Assembly: GCA_016206945.1 (NCBI GenBank)
Contig: JACQQP010000013.1
Span: forward strand, 1-12,868
Direction: 5' to 3'
Origin: Candidatus Omnitrophota bacterium
Lineage (GTDB): Bacteria > Omnitrophota > Omnitrophia > Omnitrophales > Danuiimicrobiaceae
DNA length: 12,868 bases
The notes under the pieces were generated by a model that ran no database searches, had not been told where the DNA came from, and saw only the letters and a list, made by a program, of their open reading frames with translations. Position numbers and translations under genes: made by a program. Position 1 is the first letter of the stretch, and each line of letters starts with the position of its first letter. This document shows positions 1 to 7,899 of this stretch, in pieces.

Positions 1-2029
1 AAATCATCGCCTGGTCCAAGGACAAATATTTCCGCGCCACGTTCCCAGTTGCAACGGTCACGGCATCGTAAAAACCGTACTCCCCATAAATCGGATAGCG
101 GCGAATCAGTTCCCGTAAATTTCTAATGGCCTCTTTCGGCGCAAATTCAAGCCCCAAAACGGCGGCATGCGGAGTCACCACGCCCGCTTTGTAACCTTTT
201 GAACCTAAGGGCTTGACCCCAAATTCTGAATAGCCTTCTTCAGGAACAGAACTTGGGCTCATGCCCCAAACGGGATAACCCAATTCCTCCAAAGTGTATC
301 GAATATGAACCTCAACATAGTGCATATTGTTTAGCCCCAATCCATCAGGCGCATATTTGACCTCATCCAAAATGAGCGTCGGCATGATTCCCTCAAACAT
401 AGAACCACCCCAACTGGGTACGTACGGGATGCCCTTCCATTCATAATGGCCGCCGAAGTAGGTGTACCCCAAAGTCGTCCTCGGTTCGCGCTCGATCGGG
501 ATTTGATTCTGCCAACCGTATTCCTCCGGAAAAGTCCGGTTAATTCGGAACCAATGTTCTACGGGAACCTCTCCCCTTCCGATCGCAATATAACTGGATG
601 AGCGCGACTCTTGATAAAAGGATCCATAATGATAGTCCGAACGGACGCCCAAATGGGCGAAATAGCCGTGAGTCATTTGTTGCTCGACTTCATCATAGAA
701 GAACTTAAAATCATGACGGCCCAGAATCCGTTCACACTGCTCCTTTAGTTCTTCAGGGAACGCATTTTTCACAACGTAAATCCCCGCATCAAACCATCCG
801 CTGTCTACAAGAGAAACAAAATAACTGGTCTGTTCCAAGGTAGTTGTATCGTAATAATTGTAAAGAAAACCACTCTCATGGTGTTTGAGTTTTTCAACCG
901 TGTCTAAGGTGCCCTTAATCCGCCTCACGGCCTCCTCACGCGTGATAAAACCGAAGTCATAAGCCGAGACAAGACACATCAAATAAAGACCGATGTTGGT
1001 CACATTCGTGTAATCGCCCACCCAACCGTCTTGTGCAATAGGCCGTTTCTTGCCCAGTTGAATCGTATCCAAAGGGAGCTCGTGCTCAGCGTCCACAATG
1101 TTGTCGAAGAAGCGCCACGTATCTTGAGCCATCATCATCAAAAAAGCGCGATCCTCCTTGGGAAATCTTTTTCTCGGAAGCACTTTCTCTGGGTAACCGC
1201 GCAAACGTTTTATTAGGAATTTCGCGAACTCGACTCCTTCTAACCGAACGGGCGTTTTCATTCCCTTTCGTTCCGGTTGATCGATAATGTGCTGACCCGG
1301 ATTCCCGGTTTTAACGAACCTGAAATTATCAAAATAAAGGACGCCTGTTTTTTTGGAAACGCGGCGGCTCTCCAAATTGATCACAAATTCATCTAAATCC
1401 TTCCGCGCCAGCATTGGATGTTCCCAAATCTTCGGATTTGTCTGGTCAAAAAGACCGGTGAATAAATTAAGGGGAATCTGAACCGTCTGCCATTCGCCCG
1501 TTACGTTTTTGACTATATGAGTCCCTTTAATCTTGTCGATGCGTTCTTCATTCTTATATTTTTTAAGTTCAATCAAAAAAACGTCCGTAAAACCTTCTTG
1601 TTTATCCCCGCGCACTTCAAAAGCAAGGTGGTCGTACGGCGTGGCATCAAAATCCCTGAGTTTTGTCCAATAACCTGCCTTGGCAATTTCGCTTGTTTCC
1701 AAATCATAAGAAATCTTAAGCGCTTTTTTAGAGCCTCCTGCTCCGAGACCCTCCACAATCTCGTTGGCAACACTTACCTCGGGATTGTCTGGAGTTAAAT
1801 TCCAGGTTCCGCTTTCTCCCTCAAAATAATTTTTGGGTTCTTCATCCTCAAAATCATCGATGAGGGCTTCAGTTGAAGTCGTCATCTTCTTTGAAGTCGT
1901 TTCTTTAAGCACAAGTTTTCCGTCAGGTCCCACCTGATAGACTTTCATAGCCCGCTCCGCCGAGCACAGAGACCCCATGGCCAAGAAAACCGAAGCTGCT
2001 AAAAATAAGGTGGAAAGAATCTTTTTCAT
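1..2029 (-). CDS. Secreted glycoamylase-domain protein with N-terminal carbohydrate-binding-like domain (3' end outside window)
   Basis: I translated this frame by hand: 676 codons without a stop, running off the left edge. The start at 2029 has GAGG 9 nt upstream. Residues 1-24 form a signal peptide (MKKILSTLFLAASVF..., cleavage likely after CSA), so the protein is exported. Residues about 50-235 begin LIDDFEDEE and end LYFDNFRF, which resembles galactose-binding-like (CBM11/CIA30-type) beta-sandwich modules. From about 290 onward the sequence has hallmarks of the glycoamylase family (Pfam PF10091, alpha/alpha barrel): TNVTNIGLYL, SGFLYNYYD, YTYFGGHYEW, PSWGGSMFEGIMPTL, WGMSPSSV and YLSLDQAM. 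Relatives act on glucans (GH144 endo-beta-1,2-glucanases and the cyclic-glucan synthase domain). Substrate cannot be read from the sequence; family is fairly certain, reaction is inference. Copy 1 of a dispersed palindrome lies just upstream. Confidence 0.85.
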   Translation of the reverse strand, partial: MKKILSTLFLAASVFLAMGSLCSAERAMKVYQVGPDGKLVLKETTSKKMTTSTEALIDDFEDEEPKNYFEGESGTWNLTPDNPEVSVANEIVEGLGAGGSKKALKISYDLETSEIAKAGYWTKLRDFDATPYDHLAFEVRGDKQEGFTDVFLIELKKYKNEERIDKIKGTHIVKNVTGEWQTVQIPLNLFTGLFDQTNPKIWEHPMLARKDLDEFVINLESRRVSKKTGVLYFDNFRFVKTGNPGQHIIDQPERKGMKTPVRLEGVEFAKFLIKRLRGYPEKVLPRKRFPKEDRAFLMMMAQDTWRFFDNIVDAEHELPLDTIQLGKKRPIAQDGWVGDYTNVTNIGLYLMCLVSAYDFGFITREEAVRRIKGTLDTVEKLKHHESGFLYNYYDTTTLEQTSYFVSLVDSGWFDAGIYVVKNAFPEELKEQCERILGRHDFKFFYDEVEQQMTHGYFAHLGVRSDYHYGSFYQESRSSSYIAIGRGEVPVEHWFRINRTFPEEYGWQNQIPIEREPRTTLGYTYFGGHYEWKGIPYVPSWGGSMFEGIMPTLILDEVKYAPDGLGLNNMHYVEVHIRYTLEELGYPVWGMSPSSVPEEGYSEFGVKPLGSKGYKAGVVTPHAAVLGLEFAPKEAIRNLRELIRRYPIYGEYGFYDAVTVATGNVARKYLSLDQAMI

Positions 2030-2053
2030 ATAAAAATACCTCACAAAAATCTA

Positions 2054-2144
2054 CCCCCTCACCCCTCCCTCTCTTCCCCTTACCGGGGAGAGGATGTCCG
2101 CCAGAGGACGGGTCCGCCTTCTTCGTGGCGGAAAGGTGAGGGGG
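2054..2144. repeat. Dispersed palindrome, copy 1 (CCCCCTCACC ... GGTGAGGGGG)
   Basis: The outer arms CCCCCTCACC (2054-2063) and GGTGAGGGGG (2135-2144) pair over 10 bp. An imperfect C-rich/GGGGAGAGG stem lies inside (2071-2092), followed by a second hairpin TCCGCC/GGCGGA (2113-2118 with 2127-2132). The element starts 24 nt before the start codon at 2029. It fills most of the 2030-2241 gap, in which I see no gene. Confidence 0.8.
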
Positions 2145-2241
2145 AAAGTGAAGTTTAGTGTACGGTGAAAAGGTACTGATTTGCAAGTCTGGATTTTTAA
2201 AGGAGGAAACAAGACGCCAAAAAAACTTAAGGAAAATAACG

Positions 2242-3255
2242 TTAAAGATGGGACGCTAAGGCTGTTCGCGTCTTAGGTCCTAGAATCCCGTCCTGGAGGA
2301 GGCCCCGGGAACGCTGAAATTTAGAAAGGGCCCGCTTCGTGATTTTCCCAAAATAACCCGTCGTAGGCCCATTAAAAAAACCAAGCTTTTTAAGGGCCGC
2401 CTGCAATTGTTTCACCGCATCGCCCCTGGAACCAAAGGAAAGGGTCTTACGAGCCCCGCCATTGACCTGATTCAGAAGCGTGGTGAGGTCCCGCCAGAGT
2501 TTCTTGCTGCCCAAGACCGACACGATGATGTTTCGCGATCCTTCCTCAATGAAGCCAACGAAACAATATTTTGCCCGCTGCGTATAACCTGTTTTTCCAA
2601 TGACTCGCTCGCCGCGCAGAAGCATTTTATTATGACTTTTCAGGTGATACCGCCGTCCGCTTGCGGTTCGAATGGAAGCATTTCTTTGCCTCAAGATGGA
2701 AATGATCACTTCGTTTCTCAAGGCAGCTTGCATGAGGATCGCCAGATCGTAAGCCGTCGAATACTGCCCTTCCTCAGGAAGACCGCTCGCATTCACAAAA
2801 CGGGTGCTGTGCGCGCCCAAGCGCCGAGCCTTTTCAGTCATCACATCCGCAAAAGCACGTTCAGAACCCGAGACCGCGATGGCGAGAGCCTGTGCGGCAT
2901 CGTTAGCCGATTTGATCAGGATGGCCTTCAACAAATCGCGCACCCGAATTTGATCTCCGCCTCGAAGGTAAAGCTTACTGGCTTGAGCTTTTTCCACACG
3001 CGGACTGATGGTCACCCAACGATCTAATGGGAGTGAATCTAAGACCACCAAAGCGGTGACGATCTTGGCGGTACTTGCAGGAGGTTGCTTTCGGTGGGGT
3101 GCTCTTGAAAAAATGATTTTCTGTGAACCCGGTTCAAGAAGCAACGCGGATGGAGCGGTCAAAGAAACAGACGCCTCGGCCAATGGTACTGGAATTAGAA
3201 ATGGCCGAAGAAGGAGTAAGATGAGAGAAATAGAAATGATTCTTCTGATATTCAT
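2242..3255 (-). CDS. D-alanyl-D-alanine carboxypeptidase (peptidase S11) with C-terminal peptidoglycan-binding domain
   Basis: A 337-aa exported penicillin-binding protein that should remove the terminal D-Ala from peptidoglycan pentapeptides in the periplasm. The signal peptide is MNIRRIISISLILLLL..., with cleavage near AEA (about residue 28). All three serine-acyltransferase motifs are present: STAK (Ser61, Lys64), SAN (116-118) and KTG (221-223). The penicillin-binding domain ends near 265. Residues 275-337 form a PG_binding_1 repeat (SRGDAVKQLQAALKKLGFF ... DGILGPKTR), which replaces the beta-rich domain and amphipathic anchor of PBP5. The frame is open upstream to a TTG at 3324, weakly preceded by AGG; I chose the ATG at 3255 because it places the signal peptide at the N-terminus, although it has no clear Shine-Dalgarno. 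Transcribed alone. Confidence 0.92.
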   Translation of the reverse strand: MNIRRIISISLILLLLRPFLIPVPLAEASVSLTAPSALLLEPGSQKIIFSRAPHRKQPPASTAKIVTALVVLDSLPLDRWVTISPRVEKAQASKLYLRGGDQIRVRDLLKAILIKSANDAAQALAIAVSGSERAFADVMTEKARRLGAHSTRFVNASGLPEEGQYSTAYDLAILMQAALRNEVIISILRQRNASIRTASGRRYHLKSHNKMLLRGERVIGKTGYTQRAKYCFVGFIEEGSRNIIVSVLGSKKLWRDLTTLLNQVNGGARKTLSFGSRGDAVKQLQAALKKLGFFNGPTTGYFGKITKRALSKFQRSRGLLQDGILGPKTRTALASHL

Positions 3256-3353
3256 TGGATTAATTAAAACGGCTAATTCTTTGAATTCTTTAAGGCAGGT
3301 TCTACGCCGACTTTCCACGCCCAAATCTCTGACCTACCTTCCAAAAAATTCTC

Positions 3354-3518
3354 TTAGGCCAAACGAGGCTTATGCCAAAACGTCAAAGGAAATGCACTAT
3401 GGTCTTTCTTTCGGAAGTACTTCCGTGCTTCCTGAATGGAAATCCGCTTTGGCTGGACGGTTGGGTTTTGGATGCTTGCGTCTGTCTGATTTTTCTGACG
3501 TTCGTCAGTTTTTCTCAA
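3354..3518 (-). CDS. Possible 54-aa basic protein of unknown function (weak)
   Basis: In the 409-nt gap between the carboxypeptidase and citrate synthase, a minus-strand frame opens at a TTG (3518) preceded by GAGG at about 7 nt and closes at TAA (3354-3356). The product is rich in Lys, Arg and Gln (for example RISIQEARKYFRKKD) and has no family I recognise. It could equally be a gene remnant or chance. No ATG start exists in this frame, which lowers confidence. Nothing else coding is seen in 3256-3664. Confidence 0.22.
   Translation of the reverse strand: MRKTDERQKNQTDASIQNPTVQPKRISIQEARKYFRKKDHSAFPLTFWHKPRLA
3412..3425. promoter_or_regulatory. Perfect 14-bp palindrome CGGAAGTACTTCCG
   Basis: A perfect two-fold symmetric site inside the gap upstream of the carboxypeptidase. 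Its size suits a dimeric repressor operator, but no regulator gene is nearby and no second copy was noticed. It also falls inside the weak frame 3354-3518. Confidence 0.3.
3495..3513 (+). terminator. Small hairpin with T-run (possible plus-strand terminator)
   Basis: CTGAC (3495-3499), loop GTTC, GTCAG (3504-3508), then TTTTT. The form is that of an intrinsic terminator, but the stem is only 5-6 bp and no convincing plus-strand gene precedes it. Confidence 0.25.
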
Positions 3519-3664
3519 CTCAACACCTCGAGAAAAAGATGAGCAATTCTATAATCTAAAACCAAAAAAATCAATGAAGCAAACACAAGCCCCTGCATGC
3601 TCTACTCAGCTAAACAACATGGAAAAATTCATAAGTATAAGCTTTACAATTAGATAGGAAAAAT

Positions 3665-5008
3665 CTAGGACCGCTTTACGACGGGAATGTAATCCGTTTT
3701 TAGAGGACCCGTATAGATCTGGCGAGGACGTCCAAGGCGAGGCGGCTTTGTCTCCCTCATCTCCTTCCAGTGGGCAATCCAGCCAGGAAGGCGCCCAATC
3801 GCAAACATGACGGGGAACATATTTGTAGGAATTCCCAACGACTTGTAGAGAATACCGCTATAAAAATCGACGTTGGGATAAAGCTTGCGGCTAATGAAGA
3901 AGTCATCCCTGAGCGCTACTTCTTCAAGTCTAAAAGCAATCTCGAGAAGAGGATCTTCAACTCCCCGTTTACTGAAATACCGATCGCAAGCCGCTTTAAT
4001 CACCTTGGCCCTGGGATCAAATGTCTTATAGACACGGTGGCCAAAACCTGCGAGACGCACCTTTGAATTAGAATCCTTCACTTTAGCAACGTATTGCTTG
4101 ACGTCACCGCCGCCCCCGTGAATTTCCTCAAGCATTTCCATTACTTCCTGATTCGCTCCACCATGCCAAGGACCCCACAAAGCGCAGATTCCAGCCGCAA
4201 TACAAGCAAAAAGATTCGTTTGGGCACTTCCGACCAACCGCACCGTGGAGGTGCTGCAATTCTGTTCATGATCGGCGTGAAGAATTAAAAGTAGATTGAG
4301 AATTCGCACTGCTTCATCATCCACTGGATATTCCTCGCCCGGCAAGGAAAACATCATGTGAAGAAAATTGGCGCAATAGTTCAAAGCTCGATGCGGATAA
4401 ATAAAAGGCTGGCCGATCGATTTCTTATACGAGTAGGCAGCGATGGTTCGCACTTTCGAAAGTAACAGGGCCGAAAATTTACGAACTTCGGACTCATTCT
4501 GCTTATTGGGATCTCCGGACGGAACGTGAAAACCAGATAAGATGGTGACCATGGCGGAGAGAACGGCCATCGGATGCGTGGCGCTGGGAATGCCGTCGAA
4601 AATATGTTTGAAATCCTGATGAAGGCTGGCATGTTCCGTAAGTTCCTTTGAAAACTGGTCCGCTTCTTTCTTATTTGGCAGCTTTCCACTGATGAGAAGG
4701 TAAGCCGTTTCAACGAACGTGGACTGTTCTGCAAGTTGTTCTACGGGAATACCCCGATAACGCAAAATGCCTTTCTCGCCGTCAATAAAGGTGATCGCGC
4801 TTAAACAAGAACCTGTATTCGCATAACCATAATCATAGGTGATAAAAGAAGTTTGAGAGCGAAGATCACCAATATCAAACGCCTTCTCACCCTCTGTGCC
4901 AACGATTACAGGCAGCTCAAGGTTCTTGCCATCTATTTTCAGAAGCGCTTTCTCCTTCACTAGACCTTCACCCTTCTTAGATTTCAACTCCGAATTTTGT
5001 ATACTCAA
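3665..5008 (-). CDS. gltA: Citrate synthase, hexameric bacterial type
   Basis: Condenses oxaloacetate and acetyl-CoA to citrate, the entry step of the TCA cycle, in the cytosol. The sequence aligns from end to end with E. coli GltA as I recall it. The catalytic residues sit in WGPWHGGAN (His282), GFGHRVYK (His324) and NVDFYSG (Asp381), with the oxaloacetate-binding LHADHEQN before them. Length is 447 aa from the start used here. Three starts compete: ATG 5023 has no ribosome site and lies only 11 nt from the -10 box; TTG 5008 has GGAGG 8 nt upstream; GTG 4960 has AAGGG 9 nt upstream and would match E. coli length best. I used 5008. Monocistronic, 94 nt after tRNA-His on the same strand, with its own promoter. 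Confidence 0.95.
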   Translation of the reverse strand: MSIQNSELKSKKGEGLVKEKALLKIDGKNLELPVIVGTEGEKAFDIGDLRSQTSFITYDYGYANTGSCLSAITFIDGEKGILRYRGIPVEQLAEQSTFVETAYLLISGKLPNKKEADQFSKELTEHASLHQDFKHIFDGIPSATHPMAVLSAMVTILSGFHVPSGDPNKQNESEVRKFSALLLSKVRTIAAYSYKKSIGQPFIYPHRALNYCANFLHMMFSLPGEEYPVDDEAVRILNLLLILHADHEQNCSTSTVRLVGSAQTNLFACIAAGICALWGPWHGGANQEVMEMLEEIHGGGGDVKQYVAKVKDSNSKVRLAGFGHRVYKTFDPRAKVIKAACDRYFSKRGVEDPLLEIAFRLEEVALRDDFFISRKLYPNVDFYSGILYKSLGIPTNMFPVMFAIGRLPGWIAHWKEMRETKPPRLGRPRQIYTGPLKTDYIPVVKRS

Positions 5009-5034
5009 ACGCAAGACCTCCATTAAATCGGGGT

Positions 5035-5063
5035 ATTATACGGTAGGAGAATTGCAAAGTCAC
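5035..5063 (-). promoter_or_regulatory. Sigma70-type promoter for citrate synthase
   Basis: On the minus strand, a perfect -10 TATAAT (5035-5040) follows GTGACT (5058-5063, 4 of 6 matches to TTGACA) with a 17-nt spacer. Transcription should begin near 5028, leaving a leader of about 20 nt before the TTG start at 5008. Confidence 0.55.
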
Positions 5064-5116
5064 CTGCCAATTTTTTAGGACATAACCTGACGAAGTAGGA
5101 CGCTTAGGAGTGAAAT

Positions 5117-5195
5117 TGGGGTGAGCGACGGGAATTGAACCCGCAACCCCAAGATCCACAATCTTGTGCTCTAACCAAATTGAGCTACGCTCACC
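5117..5195 (-). tRNA. tRNA-His (anticodon GTG)
   Basis: On the minus strand the sequence folds as a complete cloverleaf. The acceptor stem GTGAGCG pairs with CGCTCAC, the anticodon loop reads TTGTGGA with GTG at 34-36, and the T-loop is TTCAATT. The genome-encoded extra base G-1 (5195) pairs with C73, the identity element of histidine tRNAs. The CCA end is encoded (5117-5119). It lies directly downstream of two hairpin units that contain copies of its own 5' end. Confidence 0.97.
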
Positions 5196-5206
5196 ATAAA
5201 GTCGTT

Positions 5207-5280
5207 TGAGCTACACTTGCGCCAACGCGCAAGTGCTGCTTCGCGGAGACCTTGACGGTCTCCTGCGATCTGCGCTCACC
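5207..5280. repeat. tRNA-His-derived hairpin unit H1
   Basis: On the plus strand the unit starts TGAGCTAC and ends GCTCACC, which together are the 5' end of the adjacent tRNA-His gene (GGTGAGC then GTAGCTCA on the minus strand) split by a 59-nt insert (5215-5273). The insert holds hairpin ACTTGCGC/GCGCAAGT, a linker GTGCTGCTTCG (5233-5243) and hairpin GGAGACC/GGTCTCC with loop TTGAC. The split tRNA ends (TGAGC/GCTCA) can close the whole unit into one stem. Confidence 0.85.
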
Positions 5281-5292
5281 ATGAAAATGATC

Positions 5293-5426
5293 TGAGCTAC
5301 ACTTGCGCCAGCGCGCAAGTGCTGCTTCGCGGAGACCTTGCATTTGACGCCGATGCGTCAAATACTGTGCGTGAGGATATTGACATCCTCTACGCACATG
5401 ACGGTCTCCTGCGATCTGCGCTCACC
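5293..5426. repeat. tRNA-His-derived hairpin unit H2 with nested insertion
   Basis: A direct repeat of H1 with the same split tRNA-His ends, differing by one base in the first hairpin loop, and followed by the same CATGAAA. It is longer because exactly 60 nt (5341-5400) are inserted in the loop of its second hairpin. H1 and H2 are separated by 12 nt. Confidence 0.85.
5341..5400. repeat. 60-nt two-hairpin insertion nested in H2
   Basis: Removing these 60 nt makes H2 collinear with H1 (GGAGACCTTG joined to ACGGTCTCC). The insert is made of hairpin ATTTGACGC/GCGTCAAAT and hairpin GTGCGTGAGGAT/ATCCTCTACGCAC (one bulged base). It begins CAT and ends ATG. No target duplication longer than 1-2 bases is evident. 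Confidence 0.75.
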
Positions 5427-5439
5427 ATGAAAGAAAGTG

Positions 5440-5500
5440 AAAAGTTAAAAATCAAAATGGAAAAAAGTTCCCTTTTTTAACCTTTTTCCTTTTGACTTTT
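5440..5500 (-). terminator. A/T-rich foldback after murJ
   Basis: About 30 nt after the murJ stop, on the minus strand, an A-rich arm (5472-5500) and a T-rich arm (5440-5467) pair imperfectly around a short loop with several T-runs. It may end murJ transcription before the tRNA-His units. Weak, because the arms are low-complexity. Confidence 0.3.
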
Positions 5501-5529
5501 TCCTTCTTGGAAGTAAGGATTATCCTACG

Positions 5530-7092
5530 TTATTTGGAAGAACGCAATCCGAATCTCTTAAAGACGGCCATCTCATCCATTCTGAGCACCAGGGCCATCC
5601 CCAGATAAACTAAAATTCCAATGATAATCGTACCAAAAACAATGATGGCCTTCCACGCGGAGGACGGATTCGAATCAAACCCAAAAATTCGGAGCATCAC
5701 GAGACAGCCAACGCCCATGAACGCAGAAGCAATTGCTATTTTGACGAAACTCGTGCGGAACTGAAGCCAATCAAACGCACCATGACGCTTTTGAAACGCG
5801 ATAAGCAATTGAAGCACGCTTGCCGCCGCTACAATGGAAGTTGCCAAAGCTATACCTCCTTGCTTTAACGGCTGCATGAGAATCCAATTGAGCACAAGGT
5901 TTGCAAAGAAAGACACCGCCGCAACCTTAACGGGCGTTTTTGCATCCTGTACCGAATAAAACGCAGAAATCAGAAGTTTAACCGCCGAAATAAAGAAAAG
6001 TCCAAGTGCATAATAAGCGAGCGCAATGGCTGTCTGTTCCGTATCCCAAGGAGAAAAACGCCCGCGTTCAAACAAGACATTGACAATCGGATCCGCTAAG
6101 AGAAATAATCCAACCGTCGCCGGAATGGTAATGAACGACATCGCCCGCAGTGAGAATAAAACGGTTCGCTTGACTTCGTCTATATTCTTCTCGGCCGCCA
6201 ACCGAGACATTTCGGGAAGCGCAACGGTAATCAGCGAAATCACAAAGATACCTAAAACAAGTTCCATCACGCGATCCGCATAATAAAGCTGGGAGACACT
6301 TCCCTCCCTCAGGAAAGAAGCCATCAAAGAATCAACCAGCAAATTGATTTGATGGATTCCCATACCAAGGGCGCTCGGCCCAAACAGAATCCCAATCCGG
6401 CGAACCATGGGGTGAGCAAACGAAAACCCGACCTGAAAACGCATTCCTTTCCTAATGGCTAACGGCACTTGGCAGGCAAACTGCAGAACGCCGCCGCACA
6501 AAACACCGAAGGCGATACCGATGGCTGGATCTGGTACAAAATGCGCTAAAGTAAATGCAGAGAGGATGACCGCGAGATTAAAAAAAACGGGACTCAGTGC
6601 CGGTACCGCGAAATGACCAAATGAATTTAAGACACCCATTAAAAACGCGGCGAGTGCCACAAAAAGAAGATAAGGCGCCATTAAACGTGTCAGGAAAACC
6701 GTAAGTTCCCATTTGCCCGGAATTCCAAAAAAACCTGGAGCCAGAACCCGAACCAGCCATGGAGCAAGAATGATTTCCAAAAGGACGATTCCACTCGTCA
6801 ACAAAGCAAGCGTATAGAAAAATTTTCTCGTAAAGGCCCAAAGTTCTTCCGGAGTATGTTCTTGGCGGTACTGAACAAATACAGGAACAAAGGCGGCGTT
6901 CATGGTTGCTTCAGCGACAAAACGGCGAAAGAGATTGGCCAGCCGAAAAGCGACGGCAAAGGCGTCCATTCCCATCCCGGCCCCCAATACCCATGCCAAA
7001 GCCGCGTCGCGGAAATATCCAAAAATGCGGCTTACCGTCGTCACCAAACCAATCGTTCCCGCTGATTTAAGAAGTCTGCGTTCTTTTTCCAT
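5530..7092 (-). CDS. murJ: Lipid II flippase MurJ (MviN)
   Basis: A 520-aa polytopic membrane protein of the MOP superfamily that moves lipid-linked peptidoglycan precursor (lipid II) across the inner membrane; the family has 14 transmembrane helices and about 510 aa. Residues needed in E. coli MurJ are conserved with an offset of four: Arg22 and Arg28 in SRIFGYFRDA, Asp43 in GMDAFAVAFR, Arg56 in NLFRR and Glu61 in AEATMNAAFVPVF. A GAAGAG site precedes the ATG at about 9 nt. The gene is divergent from exbB across 137 nt that contain copy 2 of the dispersed palindrome, only 19 nt from the murJ start. No neighbour shares its transcript. Confidence 0.95.
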   Translation of the reverse strand: MEKERRLLKSAGTIGLVTTVSRIFGYFRDAALAWVLGAGMGMDAFAVAFRLANLFRRFVAEATMNAAFVPVFVQYRQEHTPEELWAFTRKFFYTLALLTSGIVLLEIILAPWLVRVLAPGFFGIPGKWELTVFLTRLMAPYLLFVALAAFLMGVLNSFGHFAVPALSPVFFNLAVILSAFTLAHFVPDPAIGIAFGVLCGGVLQFACQVPLAIRKGMRFQVGFSFAHPMVRRIGILFGPSALGMGIHQINLLVDSLMASFLREGSVSQLYYADRVMELVLGIFVISLITVALPEMSRLAAEKNIDEVKRTVLFSLRAMSFITIPATVGLFLLADPIVNVLFERGRFSPWDTEQTAIALAYYALGLFFISAVKLLISAFYSVQDAKTPVKVAAVSFFANLVLNWILMQPLKQGGIALATSIVAAASVLQLLIAFQKRHGAFDWLQFRTSFVKIAIASAFMGVGCLVMLRIFGFDSNPSSAWKAIIVFGTIIIGILVYLGMALVLRMDEMAVFKRFGLRSSK

Positions 7093-7111
7093 TCAATAAT
7101 TCTCTTCGTAG

Positions 7112-7164
7112 CCCCTCACCCCTTGCCTCTCCCCCTTCAAGGGGGAGAGGTTAAAGGTGAGGGG
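7112..7164. repeat. Dispersed palindrome, copy 2
   Basis: The cleanest copy: CCCCTCACC (7112-7120) pairs with GGTGAGGGG (7156-7164), and inside it CCTCTCCCCC (7126-7135) pairs with GGGGGAGAGG (7141-7150) around TTCAA. It lacks the TCCGCC/GGCGGA inner hairpin of copies 1 and 3. It sits in the murJ/exbB divergent region. Confidence 0.85.
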
Positions 7165-7229
7165 GAAGGTTTGAGTTTCCAAAACAGTGTACTAGATTTT
7201 CCGCCACCTTTTGTTAAAATAACGGCGCT

Positions 7230-7895
7230 ATGTTCTCCTACTTGATCAAAGGCGGTCCGCTCATGATCGCTATTGGCTTAAGCTCCATCGCAGCCGGGAC
7301 CTTTGCCATCATTGAAGGGTACCGTCTGTGGCAAGCTTTGCGGGATCATTCCAAAGCACTCGCCGACTTAGAACAACCCATTCAAAAACGAGATTGGACG
7401 CGTGCGCTCCAGGTTTCCGATAAGTACAATCATCCCTTTTTAAAACCCTGGCGAACGGCATTTTTTCTTTTGATTGAAGGCAAAAGTGACCTCCGCGACA
7501 TCGAAGAAGCAGTCTCTGCTGAGGGAACTCGATTAATCTCCTATCTCGAATCGGCATTAAAACCCCTCGGTGCGCTCACCGCCGTTCTCCCCATGCTCGG
7601 CTTTCTGGGAACTATTTTGGGACTCATCTTAAGCTTTGAACATTGGGAACACATGGGCGCTCAAGTCAGCATTAGTGCTCTAGCCGGCGGCATTTATCAA
7701 GCCATGATCACCACCGCCGCTGGCCTCATTGCGGCAATTCCCTATCACCTTTTATATTATTATTTTCACGGTCAAGCTGAGAAGACAACACTTGAATTCT
7801 CACGGGCCACCACGCAACTGTTCCGCTGGATCAAAGAAGGGCTTCTGAGAGAACCCTCACTTCCCACGGAATCGCTCCTCAACACAAACCGGTGA
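7230..7895 (+). CDS. exbB: MotA/TolQ/ExbB-family proton channel protein
   Basis: A 221-aa inner-membrane protein forming the pentameric channel of an ExbB/ExbD-type motor that turns proton motive force into work on a TonB- or Tol-like partner. Transmembrane segments are seen at about 10-30, 113-136 (LPMLGFLGTILGLILSF) and 148-179 (MITTAAGLIAAIPYHLL, the conserved TTAAGL helix). The loop at 31-110 is cytoplasmic. The start lacks a Shine-Dalgarno; TAAAAT at 7215-7220 may be a -10 box of a near-leaderless message, and TTGAGT/TAGATT (7171-7198) is another weak promoter. The stop TGA (7893) lies in the first copy of the 15-base junction motif. ExbB and TolQ cannot be told apart here; no tonB, tolA or pal is in the window. 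Confidence 0.88.
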   Translation: MFSYLIKGGPLMIAIGLSSIAAGTFAIIEGYRLWQALRDHSKALADLEQPIQKRDWTRALQVSDKYNHPFLKPWRTAFFLLIEGKSDLRDIEEAVSAEGTRLISYLESALKPLGALTAVLPMLGFLGTILGLILSFEHWEHMGAQVSISALAGGIYQAMITTAAGLIAAIPYHLLYYYFHGQAEKTTLEFSRATTQLFRWIKEGLLREPSLPTESLLNTNR

Positions 7896-7899
7896 TGGG

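Noticed and set aside
2407..3027. 206-aa open frame on plus
   Set aside because: Lies wholly antisense to the carboxypeptidase gene, whose motifs are intact.
3008..3559. 183-aa open frame on plus
   Set aside because: Antisense to the carboxypeptidase 5' end for half its length, no ribosome site, no recognisable protein features.
5068..5119. CCAATTT/AAATTGG pairing as a tRNA-His terminator
   Set aside because: The loop is about 37 nt and one arm includes the tRNA CCA end; no T-run in the right place.
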